Positions 37,880-47,374 of a stretch of DNA of 64,000 nt are shown here, one piece after another. The DNA is taken from NCBI RefSeq assembly GCF_024181405.1, contig NZ_CP051302.1:806001-870000 (forward strand), written 5' to 3'. This DNA comes from Treponema denticola (GTDB lineage Bacteria > Spirochaetota > Spirochaetia > Treponematales > Treponemataceae). Each line of letters begins with the position of its first letter. Position 1 is the first letter of the stretch. The translations under genes and the position numbers were made by a program. The notes beneath the pieces were generated by a model. It did not search any database and was not told the origin of the DNA. It was given only the letters and a program-made list of their open reading frames with translations.

Positions 37880-38658
37880 TTCCAAAGGTAATTCATTATT
37901 GTTGGTTTGGAGGAAATCCTTTACCGGAAACAGCCCTTAGGTGTATTGAGTCATGGAAAAAATACTGTCCGGACTACGAGATTAAAGAATGGAATGAAAA
38001 AAACTATGATGTAAATAAAATTATTTACACAGCTCAAGCGTATCAGGCAAAAAAATACGCATTCGTAAGTGATTATGCTCGGTTTGATATTTTGTATCAA
38101 CATGGCGGTATATATTTTGATACGGATGTTGAAGTAATTAAACCCATTGATGAAATTATTGAAAAAGGTGCTTTTTTCGGTATGGAAACCATTGGAACTG
38201 TAAATCCGGGTTTAGGCATTGCAGCCTTTGCAGGAGATCCGCTTTATGCCGAAATTTTAAAATCTTATGAGAAATCATCTTTCTTTAAACCTAATGGTAA
38301 ACCTGATCTTACAACAATTGTAGAACGTGTTACAGGTATATTGTGCAAACATGGTTTTTTAAAAGAAAATAAAATACAATTAGTAAAAAATATTAGTATA
38401 TATCCTATTGATTATTTTAATCCTAAGGATCCAAGGACAGGTATAATCAGTATAACTTCTAATACATATACTATTCACCACTTTGATGCAAGTTGGACTA
38501 CTCCTTTAAGAAAGAAATATATAAAATATTCTAAATTTTTAATTCCCAAGATAGGGTATATTATAACTAATATTATTTTATCACCGATGCGTATCATGTG
38601 CATTCTCCAAGAGGTCGGTTTTATGGGGTTGATTAAAAAATTCATCGGCCGTTATTAG
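37876..38658 (+). CDS. GT32-type glycosyltransferase
   Basis: A 260-residue protein. MIPKVIHYCWFGGNPLPE and ALRCIESWKKYCPDYEIKEW open a GT32 (capsular sugar transferase/OCH1-like) fold. VSDYARFDILYQHGGIYFDT continues into DVEVIKPID and supplies the DxD metal site. The end has a short hydrophobic and basic tail. It starts within the stop of the YidC remnant. The sugar is usually galactose or mannose in this family, but the donor cannot be fixed from sequence. Confidence 0.88.
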   Translation: MIPKVIHYCWFGGNPLPETALRCIESWKKYCPDYEIKEWNEKNYDVNKIIYTAQAYQAKKYAFVSDYARFDILYQHGGIYFDTDVEVIKPIDEIIEKGAFFGMETIGTVNPGLGIAAFAGDPLYAEILKSYEKSSFFKPNGKPDLTTIVERVTGILCKHGFLKENKIQLVKNISIYPIDYFNPKDPRTGIISITSNTYTIHHFDASWTTPLRKKYIKYSKFLIPKIGYIITNIILSPMRIMCILQEVGFMGLIKKFIGRY

Positions 38659-38679
38659 AAACTGGAGCAGGGTATAAAT

Positions 38680-39750
38680 ATGAAAATCTTACACATAATT
38701 ACTAACACTGAACTCGGCGGGGCTCAAACCGTATGTATTTCTTTGGCCAATATGGCTTCTGATGAGGGAAATACCGTTGCTGTAGCTTCAATGAATGGCG
38801 GATATCTATGGGATAATTTAAGTTCTTCGGTTATTCAATTTAAGATTAAAAATATGATAAAGGCTATTAGATTGTTACCGGATTTGAAATGCTATTTTGA
38901 GCTAAAAAAGGTAATTAATGAATTTGCCCCCGATATTATTCATCTACATTCAAGTAAGGCCGGAACCTTAGGCCGTCTTGCGGGCTTTAAATATAGAAAA
39001 AAAATAATTTATACTGTGCACGGTTTTGATTCCATCCGTCTCCATCATAGAATTTTTTTACCGCTTGAACGTTTTTTACAAAGATTCTGCGGTGCAATAG
39101 TTGCAGTTTCTAAATATGACGAAAAAAAATTATATAAAGAAAAAATTACTAAAAATATCAAGACAATTTACAATGGTATAAGTTTAAATTCTGTTGATTC
39201 TCCGAAACCTTTTGACTCCTCTTCATATAAAAAAGTTATTATGACAATAGCCCGTATTTCCAGGCAAAAACGATTTGAAAGTTTTTTATCTATTGCTTCA
39301 GATCCTGTAATGAAAGATTACCTCTTTGTCTGGGTCGGCGGTTCTGCCGAAAAATCGATGGATGAGATAAAAAAAGACTATTCTATCCCTTCCAATGTTT
39401 TATTGCTTGGAGACTATCCAAATGCATCAAGCCTTTTGCCGTATTGTGATCTTTTCGTCTTATTTAGCAACTATGAGGGGCTTCCAATGACGATACTCGA
39501 AGCTATGGCTTATAAAAAGGCTATAGTTGCATCAAATGTAGGCGGGATTTCTGAGTTAGTTGATGTTACAAATGGTGCTCTAATTGAAACCGATGACGGT
39601 GCCGTTGAGGCAATAGGTGATATCTTGCAAGATGACGAAAAAAAGGCTAAAATGGGAAAAGCTTCATTTGAAAAATTTTCAAAGTTTTTTACTTTGGATA
39701 TTATGTGGAAAAATTATCGTAGTTTATATAAAGAGATTACAAAGGATTAA
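38680..39750 (+). CDS. GT4 family glycosyltransferase
   Basis: A 356-residue GT-B enzyme. HIITNTELGGAQTVCISLAN is the N-terminal glycine loop, HLHSSKAGTLGRLAGF and YTVHGFDS are typical of capsular GT4 enzymes, and FSNYEGLPMTILEAMAYKKA holds the E-x7-E motif. GGAGCAGGG stands before the ATG. It is one of the late genes of the glycan locus and could add an early sugar on undecaprenyl diphosphate, as related proteins do beside SDR epimerases; that role is not proven. Confidence 0.88.
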   Translation: MKILHIITNTELGGAQTVCISLANMASDEGNTVAVASMNGGYLWDNLSSSVIQFKIKNMIKAIRLLPDLKCYFELKKVINEFAPDIIHLHSSKAGTLGRLAGFKYRKKIIYTVHGFDSIRLHHRIFLPLERFLQRFCGAIVAVSKYDEKKLYKEKITKNIKTIYNGISLNSVDSPKPFDSSSYKKVIMTIARISRQKRFESFLSIASDPVMKDYLFVWVGGSAEKSMDEIKKDYSIPSNVLLLGDYPNASSLLPYCDLFVLFSNYEGLPMTILEAMAYKKAIVASNVGGISELVDVTNGALIETDDGAVEAIGDILQDDEKKAKMGKASFEKFSKFFTLDIMWKNYRSLYKEITKD

Positions 39751-39755
39751 AACAA

Positions 39756-40745
39756 ATGCACATAGCAATAATAGGCGGTTCCGGTTTTATAGGGACAAGA
39801 CTAACAAAGAGGCTTTTAGCGTCCGGACATAAAATTAAAATTCTTGATAAACAGGATAGTAAATACTATCCCAACTTGAGAGTCTTTGCTGATGTAAGGG
39901 ATATAGATTCTTTAAAAAAAGAATTATCCTCTAGCCTAGACTGCGTTATCAACTTGGCGGCTGAACATCGCGATGATGTTGAACCTAAAAGCTTATATGA
40001 TGAAGTAAATGTTGACGGTGCGGAAAATGTATGCAAGGTCTGTTCGGAATTGGGAATAAAAAAAATTATTTTTACAAGCTCTGTTGCGGTATACGGTTTT
40101 GCACCTTTAAATACGAACGAAACAGGTAAAATAAATTATTTTAATGATTACGGTAGAACAAAATGGTTCGCTGAAGGGAAATATCGTGCGTGGCTTGAAA
40201 ACGATAACGAAAATTCGCTTACGATAATTCGTCCTACCGTTGTATTCGGCGAGCAAAATAGGGGCAATGTTTATAATCTATTAAGACAAATCAGTTCAGG
40301 CTTTTTCCCATTTGTCGGAAACGGTAAAAATAAAAAATCAATGGCCTATGTTGAAAACGTAGCTGCCTTTATCGAATTTTCTTTAAATAACGGTCCCGGA
40401 GAACACTTATTTAACTATATCGATAAACCTGACTTTGATATGAATTCTCTTACTAATGAAGTTTATAAAATCTTAGGAAATGAGAATCATAAAATTTTTC
40501 ATTGGCCTTATTGGTTGGGCTATTTCGGTGGTTTTTGTTTTGACTTACTTGCCAAAATATCGAGAAAAAAATTAGCAATCAGTTCAATCAGAGTCAAAAA
40601 ATTCTGTGCCGATACTCTTTTTGATTCGGTAAATATTCCAAAAACTGGATTTAAGGCTCCGGTTTCCTTGGCTGACGGTTTAAGTAATACGGTAAGGTAT
40701 GAATTTATCGATAAGATTCAAGATCATGTTTTTCATACCGAGTAG
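39756..40745 (+). CDS. NAD-dependent nucleotide-sugar epimerase (SDR)
   Basis: A 329-residue extended SDR protein with IAIIGGSGFIGTRLTKRLL at the NAD site, NLAAEHRDDV, TSSVAVYGF and DYGRTKWFAEGKYR, which holds the YxxxK pair. IIRPTVVFGEQNRGNVYNLL is the substrate-side loop. It resembles the GlcNAc/GalNAc-type epimerases or reductases that sit next to initiating glycosyltransferases in O-antigen loci. The exact sugar nucleotide is unknown. It follows the GT4 gene by five bases. Confidence 0.8.
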   Translation: MHIAIIGGSGFIGTRLTKRLLASGHKIKILDKQDSKYYPNLRVFADVRDIDSLKKELSSSLDCVINLAAEHRDDVEPKSLYDEVNVDGAENVCKVCSELGIKKIIFTSSVAVYGFAPLNTNETGKINYFNDYGRTKWFAEGKYRAWLENDNENSLTIIRPTVVFGEQNRGNVYNLLRQISSGFFPFVGNGKNKKSMAYVENVAAFIEFSLNNGPGEHLFNYIDKPDFDMNSLTNEVYKILGNENHKIFHWPYWLGYFGGFCFDLLAKISRKKLAISSIRVKKFCADTLFDSVNIPKTGFKAPVSLADGLSNTVRYEFIDKIQDHVFHTE

Positions 40746-40793
40746 AAACTGATTATACTTTTTTATATTATCACTTTTTGTATAGAGGTTTTT

Positions 40794-41669
40794 ATGAAGG
40801 CAATAATTTTAGCAGGAGGGGCCGGAACCCGTTTATATCCGCTTACTAAGGCTGTTTCAAAACAAATTTTACCCATGTATGATAAACCCATGATTTATTA
40901 TCCCTTGTCGGTTATGATGCTTGCCGGTATACGTGAGGTTTTAATTATATCTACACCGCGGGATATAGGACTTTTTAAGGAGCTTTTCGGTGATGGAAAT
41001 TGGTTGGGTATGAAGTTTGAGTATGCCTTTCAAGATAAACCTCGAGGGCTTGCTGATGCCTTCATAGTGGGTGAAAAGTTCATCGGTTCTGATTCTTGTG
41101 CTTTGGTCTTGGGCGATAATATCTTTTATGGAAGAGGTTTCAGCAGCACCTTGGCGGATGCAGTTTCCTCCATAAAAAATAATGGAGGAGCTTTAATTTT
41201 CGGTTATTATGTTAAAGATCCGAGAGCTTACGGAGTTGTTGATTTTGATGATGAAGGAAATGTTTTGAATATTGAGGAGAAGCCTCAAAATCCAAAGTCA
41301 AATTATGCAATCCCAGGCTTATATTTTTATGATAATGAAGTAATTCAAATTGCAAAATCGGTTAAACCTTCGGCTAGAGGCGAGATTGAAATTACATCCG
41401 TAAATAATGCTTACCTGACTATGGGAAAATTAAGAGTTGAAAAGCTGGGCCGCGGCATGGCATGGCTTGATACGGGAACTTATGACGGCCTTTTGGAAGC
41501 CTCAAATTTTATAGCAACGATTCAAAAAAGACAGGGAATGTATGTTTCCTGTATAGAAGAAATAGCTTATTTACAAAAATGGATTTCAAAGACTCAGCTT
41601 TTAGATTTATCTTCTTCCTATAATAATGAATATGGCGATTATCTAAAATATATTGCGGAAAATTGTTAA
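40794..41669 (+). CDS. rmlA: Glucose-1-phosphate thymidylyltransferase, RmlA
   Basis: A 291-residue nucleotidyltransferase. AIILAGGAGTRLYPLTKAVS and KQILPMYDKPMIYYPLSVMM are the RmlA signature; LGDNIFYG and RGMAWLDTGT follow. It makes dTDP-glucose. AGAGG stands before the ATG. It is followed by rmlB, but no rmlC or rmlD appears in the window, so here the product most likely goes to the dTDP-3-acetamido sugar rather than rhamnose; rhamnose genes elsewhere cannot be excluded. Confidence 0.95.
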   Translation: MKAIILAGGAGTRLYPLTKAVSKQILPMYDKPMIYYPLSVMMLAGIREVLIISTPRDIGLFKELFGDGNWLGMKFEYAFQDKPRGLADAFIVGEKFIGSDSCALVLGDNIFYGRGFSSTLADAVSSIKNNGGALIFGYYVKDPRAYGVVDFDDEGNVLNIEEKPQNPKSNYAIPGLYFYDNEVIQIAKSVKPSARGEIEITSVNNAYLTMGKLRVEKLGRGMAWLDTGTYDGLLEASNFIATIQKRQGMYVSCIEEIAYLQKWISKTQLLDLSSSYNNEYGDYLKYIAENC

Positions 41670-41687
41670 GTTAAGGAGCTATTCTAA

Positions 41688-42776
41688 ATGCGAAGTTTAC
41701 AAAATATACTTGTAACCGGCGGTGCAGGCTTTATCGGTTCCAATTTTATCAGAACCTTATTAAAAAAAGAAGACGCATTTACGGGACGTATTATAAATCT
41801 TGATGCTCTTACTTATGCAGGTAATGCCGCAAGCCTTGCCGATATAGAATCCGAATTCGGTGGAAGCCGATACTTTTTTATTCATGGAAATATCTGCGAT
41901 AAAGAAATCCTAAATACTATTTTTACCGAATATAATATTGACACAGTTGTTAATTTTGCAGCTGAAAGTCATGTTGACCGTTCTATTTTGGGTCCTGAGA
42001 TTTTTTTACAGACAAATATTTTGGGAACCTTTAACCTTTTGGAAACTGCAAAGCAATTTTGGAAAAAAGCTGACGGAACAATGCGTGATGATGTTCTTTT
42101 TCACCATATCAGTACGGATGAGGTTTACGGTTCTTTGGGGCCTGAAGGCTATTTTGAAGAAACTACCGCCTATGATCCGCGTTCTCCTTATTCTGCAAGT
42201 AAGGCATCAAGCGATCACTTGGTAAAGGCTTACTTCCATACCTATGGTCTTCCCGTTACTATTTCAAATTGTTCTAATAATTACGGGCCGTTTCAATTTC
42301 CTGAAAAATTGATTCCTCTTATGATTTTAAATATGCTTGAAGGTAAAAAGCTTCCCGTTTATGGTGACGGTAAGCAAATTAGAGACTGGATACATGTTGA
42401 AGATCACAATGAAGCTGTAAGGCTTATACTAAAAAACGGGAGAGAGGGGGAGACCTATAATATAGGCGGTGAAAATGAATGGGAAAATATAAAGCTTTTA
42501 AATAAGCTCATTCAAATTGTTTGTAAAAAGACAGGTCTTAACGAAGAAAATGTAAGAAAAACCATTACACATGTAACCGATAGGCTTGGACATGACCGCC
42601 GCTATGCTATTGACTGTACCAAGATAAAAAATGAACTTGATTGGAAGCGTAACTTTGATTTTGAAACAGGGCTTGAAAATACTGTTGACTGGTATTTAAA
42701 TAATAAGAAATGGATAGAAAATGTCCGCTCCGGTGAGTACCGAAATTGGATAGAAAAAAATTATAAAGAGAGATAG
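41688..42776 (+). CDS. rmlB: dTDP-glucose 4,6-dehydratase, RmlB
   Basis: A 362-residue extended SDR enzyme. ILVTGGAGFIGSNFIRTLL, LDALTYAGN, FAAESHVDRSI, STDEVYGSLG and YSASKASSDHLVKAYFHTYG (catalytic YxxxK) are all present, with SNCSNNYGPFQFPEKLIPL. It turns dTDP-glucose into dTDP-4-keto-6-deoxyglucose, the substrate of the ketoisomerase at 23813. AAGGAG stands before the ATG. It is the last gene of the glycan locus; the following 80 bases carry the hisS promoter. Confidence 0.95.
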   Translation: MRSLQNILVTGGAGFIGSNFIRTLLKKEDAFTGRIINLDALTYAGNAASLADIESEFGGSRYFFIHGNICDKEILNTIFTEYNIDTVVNFAAESHVDRSILGPEIFLQTNILGTFNLLETAKQFWKKADGTMRDDVLFHHISTDEVYGSLGPEGYFEETTAYDPRSPYSASKASSDHLVKAYFHTYGLPVTISNCSNNYGPFQFPEKLIPLMILNMLEGKKLPVYGDGKQIRDWIHVEDHNEAVRLILKNGREGETYNIGGENEWENIKLLNKLIQIVCKKTGLNEENVRKTITHVTDRLGHDRRYAIDCTKIKNELDWKRNFDFETGLENTVDWYLNNKKWIENVRSGEYRNWIEKNYKER

Positions 42777-42820
42777 GTGTTGCCATAGTCAACATGACAT
42801 AGCCAAGATTGACTTGACCC

Positions 42821-42849
42821 TTGCCCAATCTAAAAAAATATTGTAAAAT
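42821..42849 (+). promoter_or_regulatory. hisS promoter, predicted near-leaderless transcript
   Basis: TTGCCC (42821-42826), a 17-base gap, and TAAAAT (42844-42849) form a sigma-70 type promoter. Only seven bases separate it from ATG 42857, and no ribosome site is present between. Transcription starting at the usual distance would begin at or within a base or two of the ATG. Confidence 0.55.
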
Positions 42850-42856
42850 AAAAACT

Positions 42857-44203
42857 ATGAGTGATTTAATACAACCGAAAGTTTTAAAAGGATTTAGGGA
42901 TTTTCTTCCGGCGGACGAGATTGAAAGAGCTCTTCTTATGGAAAGACTGGTAAAGGTTTTTAGGGATTACGGCTTTGTGCCTATAGACACCCCTGCCTTG
43001 GAATATTCCGAGATTCTATTGAGAAAAAGCGGAGGGGAGACCGAGAAGCAGGTTTTCCGGTTTAGCGACAATGGCGGACGGGATGTTGCTATGCGTTTTG
43101 ATTTAACCGTTCCATTAGCCAGATTTGTCGCAGAGCATAAGTCCGAGATATATTTCCCGTTTAAACGCTATCATCTGGGAAAAGTTTGGCGCGGTGAGAA
43201 GCCTCAGGCCGGACGGTATCGGGAATTTTTGCAATGCGATTTTGATATATTGGGTTCCGATTCGGCTGCCGTTGATTTTGAAATTTTGCGTCTTATTAAA
43301 AAAGCTTTAAACGAATTAGGTGTTTCCAATTTTAAAATACACGTTTCCCACAGGGGTATATTTAACCGTTTTTTAAAGTCTTTAAACCTATCGGAAGACA
43401 GCGAAGAGGTTTTGCGTATTGTAGATAAACTTGCTAAGATAGGGGAGGACGAGGTTTTAAAGCTCCTTACAGATATAAGCTCCGAAGAAAGTGCAAAAAA
43501 AATATTGGCTTATATTTCCGGTGTGAGCAAGGATTTAAAAAGCGAAGACTTTGAAAAGACTCTTTCTCACTTGGAAAACCTTGCAGGCGGCCCCGACGAA
43601 GATACAAAACGCATGAGGGATATCTATGCCTTGGTAAAGGCTGTAGGTATTGAGGATTCAATTGTTTTTGATCCTTCAATTACGCGAGGCTTGGATTACT
43701 ATACCGGTGTTGTATTTGAGACCTTCTTAAGCGATTTGCCATCGATAGGCTCTGTTTGTTCAGGCGGAAGGTACGATAACCTTACGGCTCTTTACATGAA
43801 GGAATCTATTACAGGAGTAGGCGCTTCCATAGGGCTTGATAGGCTTTTAGCAGCCCTTGAACAGTTGGGGCATCAAAAAACAAAGGCAAGCTTTACCGAC
43901 CTCCTTATTTTTTCTTTACCTGAAGATGATCAATTTCTTTCGTATAAGATAGTAAACTTTTTTGAAGCCGAAAAAATAAATGCTGAAGTATATCCTGAAC
44001 CTAAAAAGATGAATCATCAGTACGCCTATGCCGAAAAAAAAGACATAAGATGGGGGCTTTTTTTAGGTAAAGATTCTTGTGTAGAAGAATTTACCAAGAC
44101 GCCTCAGGATTTTAAGATAAAATTAAAGGATATGACTAATAGAACTGAGGATGAAATGCCTCTTAGCGAAGCCGTAAAAAAGATTATGGCCTCAAAAAAT
44201 TAA
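42857..44203 (+). CDS. hisS: Histidyl-tRNA synthetase
   Basis: A 448-residue class II synthetase. I chose ATG 42857 (MSDLIQPKVLKGFRDFLP): the KGFRDF stretch is the usual HisRS start, and the longer frame from 42821 runs through the promoter. RFDLTVPLARFVAEH, KRYHLGKVWRGEKPQAGRYR (motif 2) and SITRGLDYYTGVVFE (histidine-binding) are clear, with a C-terminal anticodon-binding domain. GC content is higher than in the glycan locus just before it, marking the boundary to housekeeping DNA. Its stop overlaps that of rlmB on the other strand by three bases. Confidence 0.96.
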   Translation: MSDLIQPKVLKGFRDFLPADEIERALLMERLVKVFRDYGFVPIDTPALEYSEILLRKSGGETEKQVFRFSDNGGRDVAMRFDLTVPLARFVAEHKSEIYFPFKRYHLGKVWRGEKPQAGRYREFLQCDFDILGSDSAAVDFEILRLIKKALNELGVSNFKIHVSHRGIFNRFLKSLNLSEDSEEVLRIVDKLAKIGEDEVLKLLTDISSEESAKKILAYISGVSKDLKSEDFEKTLSHLENLAGGPDEDTKRMRDIYALVKAVGIEDSIVFDPSITRGLDYYTGVVFETFLSDLPSIGSVCSGGRYDNLTALYMKESITGVGASIGLDRLLAALEQLGHQKTKASFTDLLIFSLPEDDQFLSYKIVNFFEAEKINAEVYPEPKKMNHQYAYAEKKDIRWGLFLGKDSCVEEFTKTPQDFKIKLKDMTNRTEDEMPLSEAVKKIMASKN

Positions 44204-44976
44204 ATCTCTTTTTTCCGGCTTATTTCGTATAATAGAATACCTGCTGCGACGGAAACATTTAGGCTGTCAAGTTTTCCCTTGGTTGGGATTGACACTATTT
44301 CGTCGCAGGTTTCTTCTACAAGGCGGCTCATTCCCCTTCCTTCACTTCCCATAATAAGGACTGTCTTTTTTGGGAACGTAAGATCGGGTAGGGCCTTGCC
44401 TCCTGCATCTGCCCCGTAAATCCAAAAGCCTTCCTTTTTTAGCCTTTCTACGGTTCTTACCAAATTGGTTACTTCCACGAATGGAACCCAGGCTAAAGCT
44501 CCTGCGCTTACCTTGCTTATAATCTCAAAGCCTCCCGCACTTTTGTTTTCCGGAACTATTATCCCGTCTATTCCGAACTGGTCTGCGCTTCGTATAATGG
44601 AACCGGTATTGTGAGGATCCGTAACGGAGTCGAGGATTACCACAAAGCCCGAGTCTTTTTCTGCAAGCTTTGCAAAAAACTCATCGATGCTCATTCCTTT
44701 TTTTTGATTTTCAGCCTCAGTTACAAGAACAATACCCCTGTGATCCCTTAACTGTTCCGGCAAGGTTTTAGTAAGGGAATCAAGAAATTGATTGTCTTTT
44801 TTTTCAATCTTTAGATTCAGTTTACGAGCCGCTTCCAAAATTTTCTTTACCCTTGGGCCTTCTTTGGAGTAAAAAATTTCAAGGTTCGGCTTCCGGCTCT
44901 TTTCTTTTTCTATTTTAAGTTTTTCCGCTCTTAAAATCTCGTCTATAGCATGAAAACCCGTAATTATTTTTTTCAT
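44200..44976 (-). CDS. rlmB: 23S rRNA 2'-O-methyltransferase, RlmB/SpoU family
   Basis: A 258-residue TrmH-family enzyme with an N-terminal RNA-binding domain (ITGFHAIDEILRAEK) and a knotted SPOUT domain. VTDPHNTGSIIRSADQFG is motif 1, LIMGSEGRGMSRLVEETCDE motif 2 and IPTKGKLDSLNVSVAAGILL motif 3. It methylates a ribose in 23S rRNA (G2251 for the E. coli enzyme) or a related RNA target. It lies six bases downstream of the beta-CASP gene and is probably co-transcribed with it, converging with hisS. Confidence 0.87.
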   Translation of the reverse strand: MKKIITGFHAIDEILRAEKLKIEKEKSRKPNLEIFYSKEGPRVKKILEAARKLNLKIEKKDNQFLDSLTKTLPEQLRDHRGIVLVTEAENQKKGMSIDEFFAKLAEKDSGFVVILDSVTDPHNTGSIIRSADQFGIDGIIVPENKSAGGFEIISKVSAGALAWVPFVEVTNLVRTVERLKKEGFWIYGADAGGKALPDLTFPKKTVLIMGSEGRGMSRLVEETCDEIVSIPTKGKLDSLNVSVAAGILLYEISRKKEI

Positions 44977-44982
44977 AAATTT

Positions 44983-46395
44983 CTAGTCCAATTTGTATGT
45001 TTTTCCGTATTTTACCGTTTTTACATCATTATAACCGTTTTCGTTTAAGTATTGGGTAAAATAAGTTTGCGCCTTAGGTTCTCCGTGAACCAAGAATATA
45101 GTTTTAAGTTTAGGATTCTTCAAGGAGTCCAGCCATTCTCTGGACTCAAAATAGTCGGCATGAGCACTGAAGGCGTTTATCTGCAAAATTTCAGCCCGTA
45201 CCTGATGCCATTCACCGAAAATTTTTACTTCTTGTTCTTTGTTTTGGAGTCTACGTCCGAGAGTATCTTCTGCCATAAAACCTACCAGCAGTACCTTTGT
45301 CGATGGCTTTTCGATATTGTTTGCAAGATGGTGGGTAATTCGTCCGAATTCGCACATTCCGTCCGCACTTATTATAACCATGGGACCGTCAATATTGTTC
45401 AATTCCTTGGACTCGGCTACGCTGGTTATAAATTTGAGCGAGTTAAAGCCGAAAGGATTTTTATGATGAATTAAAAAGGCCTCATGTGTTTGTGCATCAT
45501 AGCATTCGGGATGTACCTGAAATATACTAGTTGCGTTTACGGCCATGGGAGAATCTACATAAATCGGAATATCGGGAATTATTTTTTTATCGACTAAGAG
45601 GTGAAAATAATAGACGATTTCCTGAGTCCTTTCAACGGCAAAGGCGGGAATAATCATCTTTCCCTTATTTTGTACAATTTCCTGTGTTTTTTCGGCAAGA
45701 AGTTTTAAAGCATTGTCGGTTTCCTCATGGCGCCGGTTTCCGTATGTGCTTTCAATAACTATATAATCTACAGGAGGAATAATATCCGGATCGCGGATAA
45801 TAGCCTTATTTTTTCGGCCTAGGTCTCCTGTAAAGGCTATTTTTACCTCTTTCCCATCCGAGTCTTTGGCGGTAATTACAGCCATCGCTGAACCTAAAAT
45901 ATGCCCTGCATCATAGAATTCCAGTTGAACATTGGGGCCTATCCATGCGGGTCTATGATATGAAATTGTTACAAACTGATTGACTGTTTGGATTACATCG
46001 GCTTCATCAAAAAGAGGCACCCATTTAAAGGTTTCTCCTTTTTTTGCAGCTTGTTTGGATAAATACTCCCTATCTCTGGCTTGAATTCGTGCAGAATCCA
46101 TCATAACAAGGTTTGCTATATCTCTGGTGGCAGGGGTTGCATATATATTGCCTGTAAATCCGTGCTTCCCCAGCAAGGGTAATAAACCGCAATGATCATA
46201 ATGGCCGTGCGTTAAAATGACGGCTTCCAATTCGGAGACAGGAACATTAAAATCCCTGTTTTTCTTGTCCGCTTCTGCTCTTTTTCCTTGAAAAGCTCCG
46301 CAGTCTATCAAATACTTATACCCGTCAACTTCAAGAATATGTTTAGATCCGGTAACTTCTTGTGCAGCACCGAGTGAGTAAAACTTAATTGCCAT
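44983..46395 (-). CDS. Metallo-beta-lactamase/beta-CASP RNase (CPSF-like)
   Basis: A 470-residue protein. THGHYDHCGLLPLLGKHGF gives the metal ligands H63, H65, D67 and H68. YDAGHILGSAMAVI, FTGDLGRKNK, IESTYGNRRHEE and the C-terminal INAFSAHADYFESREWL complete the beta-CASP set, with SADGMCEFGRITHHL near the end of the beta-CASP insert. Members of this family are RNA endonucleases or exonucleases. Pairing with rlmB suggests a role in RNA processing. The ATG at 46395 lies six bases after a good -10 element. Confidence 0.9.
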   Translation of the reverse strand: MAIKFYSLGAAQEVTGSKHILEVDGYKYLIDCGAFQGKRAEADKKNRDFNVPVSELEAVILTHGHYDHCGLLPLLGKHGFTGNIYATPATRDIANLVMMDSARIQARDREYLSKQAAKKGETFKWVPLFDEADVIQTVNQFVTISYHRPAWIGPNVQLEFYDAGHILGSAMAVITAKDSDGKEVKIAFTGDLGRKNKAIIRDPDIIPPVDYIVIESTYGNRRHEETDNALKLLAEKTQEIVQNKGKMIIPAFAVERTQEIVYYFHLLVDKKIIPDIPIYVDSPMAVNATSIFQVHPECYDAQTHEAFLIHHKNPFGFNSLKFITSVAESKELNNIDGPMVIISADGMCEFGRITHHLANNIEKPSTKVLLVGFMAEDTLGRRLQNKEQEVKIFGEWHQVRAEILQINAFSAHADYFESREWLDSLKNPKLKTIFLVHGEPKAQTYFTQYLNENGYNDVKTVKYGKTYKLD

Positions 46396-46401
46396 AGCTT
46401 A

Positions 46402-46430
46402 AGCATACATCATAATAGGCGAAAAATCAA
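46402..46430 (-). promoter_or_regulatory. Promoter of the beta-CASP/rlmB operon, predicted leaderless
   Basis: On the minus strand TTGATT (46430-46425), exactly 17 bases, then TATGCT (46407-46402). The ATG starts at 46395, six bases on. No Shine-Dalgarno sequence fits between, so translation would start at the 5' end of the mRNA. Confidence 0.55.
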
Positions 46431-46469
46431 GTCCTATTTTTTAGCTATTGTTATAGATGGTCTAGAGGT

Positions 46470-47318
46470 TTATTGCCATATGTGGTAGCTGTGTATGTAC
46501 TTTATAAAACTGAGATTTCCTAAAATAAACAAGGCAAGGCCTATACCCAGGAGGGTATAAGATGATGCATATAAGAGAACCGCATAACCTATTAAGGCCC
46601 CTGTCAGCGAAATGGCTGCAAATAAATACTCTTTTATGTTTTTTGTGATATAGACAAAAAAGTAATTTACGCAGGCTAGAAGTGCAGCTATTAAAAACAG
46701 GTATATATATGAATGGCCTGCCTTAATATCCGAAAGAAAGTATCTGCTTATATAAAAATTATTTATAGGCATTGATAAGCATATTAAAAAAGATATAAAA
46801 AAAATAAAAAAGAAGACTGACGATATCTTTCTAGTTATTATTTTGTTGGCAAAGATGCCTGCCATAAAGATGGACATAATTCCCGCTAATCTGAAAAAAT
46901 ATACCAATCGGGATAGATTTGCTATACTATCCAGCACTATATTAGAAAAGTTATATAGGGGAAAAACAAGCCTTATACTTTCAAAACTTATGCATAAGGT
47001 AAACATAGCAAAGAAGGATATCTCGATTGCATGAGTCTTTTTAAATGTAAAATAGACGAAGATTAAAAATCCGAGTGATAAAAACGGAAAGGCCAAAATG
47101 CTTATTAATACCGCATAGCCGTTATAATTATTTCTTAAAAAGCTGAGTATAAATTCAGTTATACTTGAGCTTACTGCAGATTTTGTGCCCGTTACCAAGG
47201 AATTATCAAGGTTTCCGTTAAGTACAATACCTACAAAGGATATTAAGGATAATATAAGAATTAAAGCTGCAATACATATGGCGACTAGGCGCGCTCTGTT
47301 TCTTCCTGCAATTGTCAT
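46470..47318 (-). CDS. Polytopic membrane protein of unknown function
   Basis: About 282 residues when started at ATG 47318 (MTIAGRNRARLVAICIAALI); a TTG at 47360 would place the start upstream of the promoter and is rejected. There are about eight hydrophobic segments separated by short loops, a layout like small sensor or regulator membrane domains (7TM-type), but I see no named motif. It is divergent from another small membrane protein gene at 47411. Function unknown. Confidence 0.6.
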   Translation of the reverse strand: MTIAGRNRARLVAICIAALILILSLISFVGIVLNGNLDNSLVTGTKSAVSSSITEFILSFLRNNYNGYAVLISILAFPFLSLGFLIFVYFTFKKTHAIEISFFAMFTLCISFESIRLVFPLYNFSNIVLDSIANLSRLVYFFRLAGIMSIFMAGIFANKIITRKISSVFFFIFFISFLICLSMPINNFYISRYFLSDIKAGHSYIYLFLIAALLACVNYFFVYITKNIKEYLFAAISLTGALIGYAVLLYASSYTLLGIGLALFILGNLSFIKYIHSYHIWQ

Positions 47319-47326
47319 ATTAGAGC

Positions 47327-47355
47327 AGTATACCAGTAAAAAAAATATTTGTAAA
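47327..47355 (-). promoter_or_regulatory. Extended -10 promoter for the 46470-47318 gene, predicted leaderless
   Basis: On the minus strand TTTACA (47355-47350), 17 bases, then TATACT (47332-47327) preceded by TGG as an extended -10. The ATG at 47318 follows after eight bases, leaving little or no leader. It lies back to back with the promoter of the 47411 gene. Confidence 0.55.
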
Positions 47356-47374
47356 GGCAATTATTCAAAAATAC

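Noticed and set aside
42780..42815. Terminator hairpin after rmlB.
   Set aside because: Only a six-base inverted repeat (AGTCAA/TTGACT) with a long loop and no T tract directly after it.
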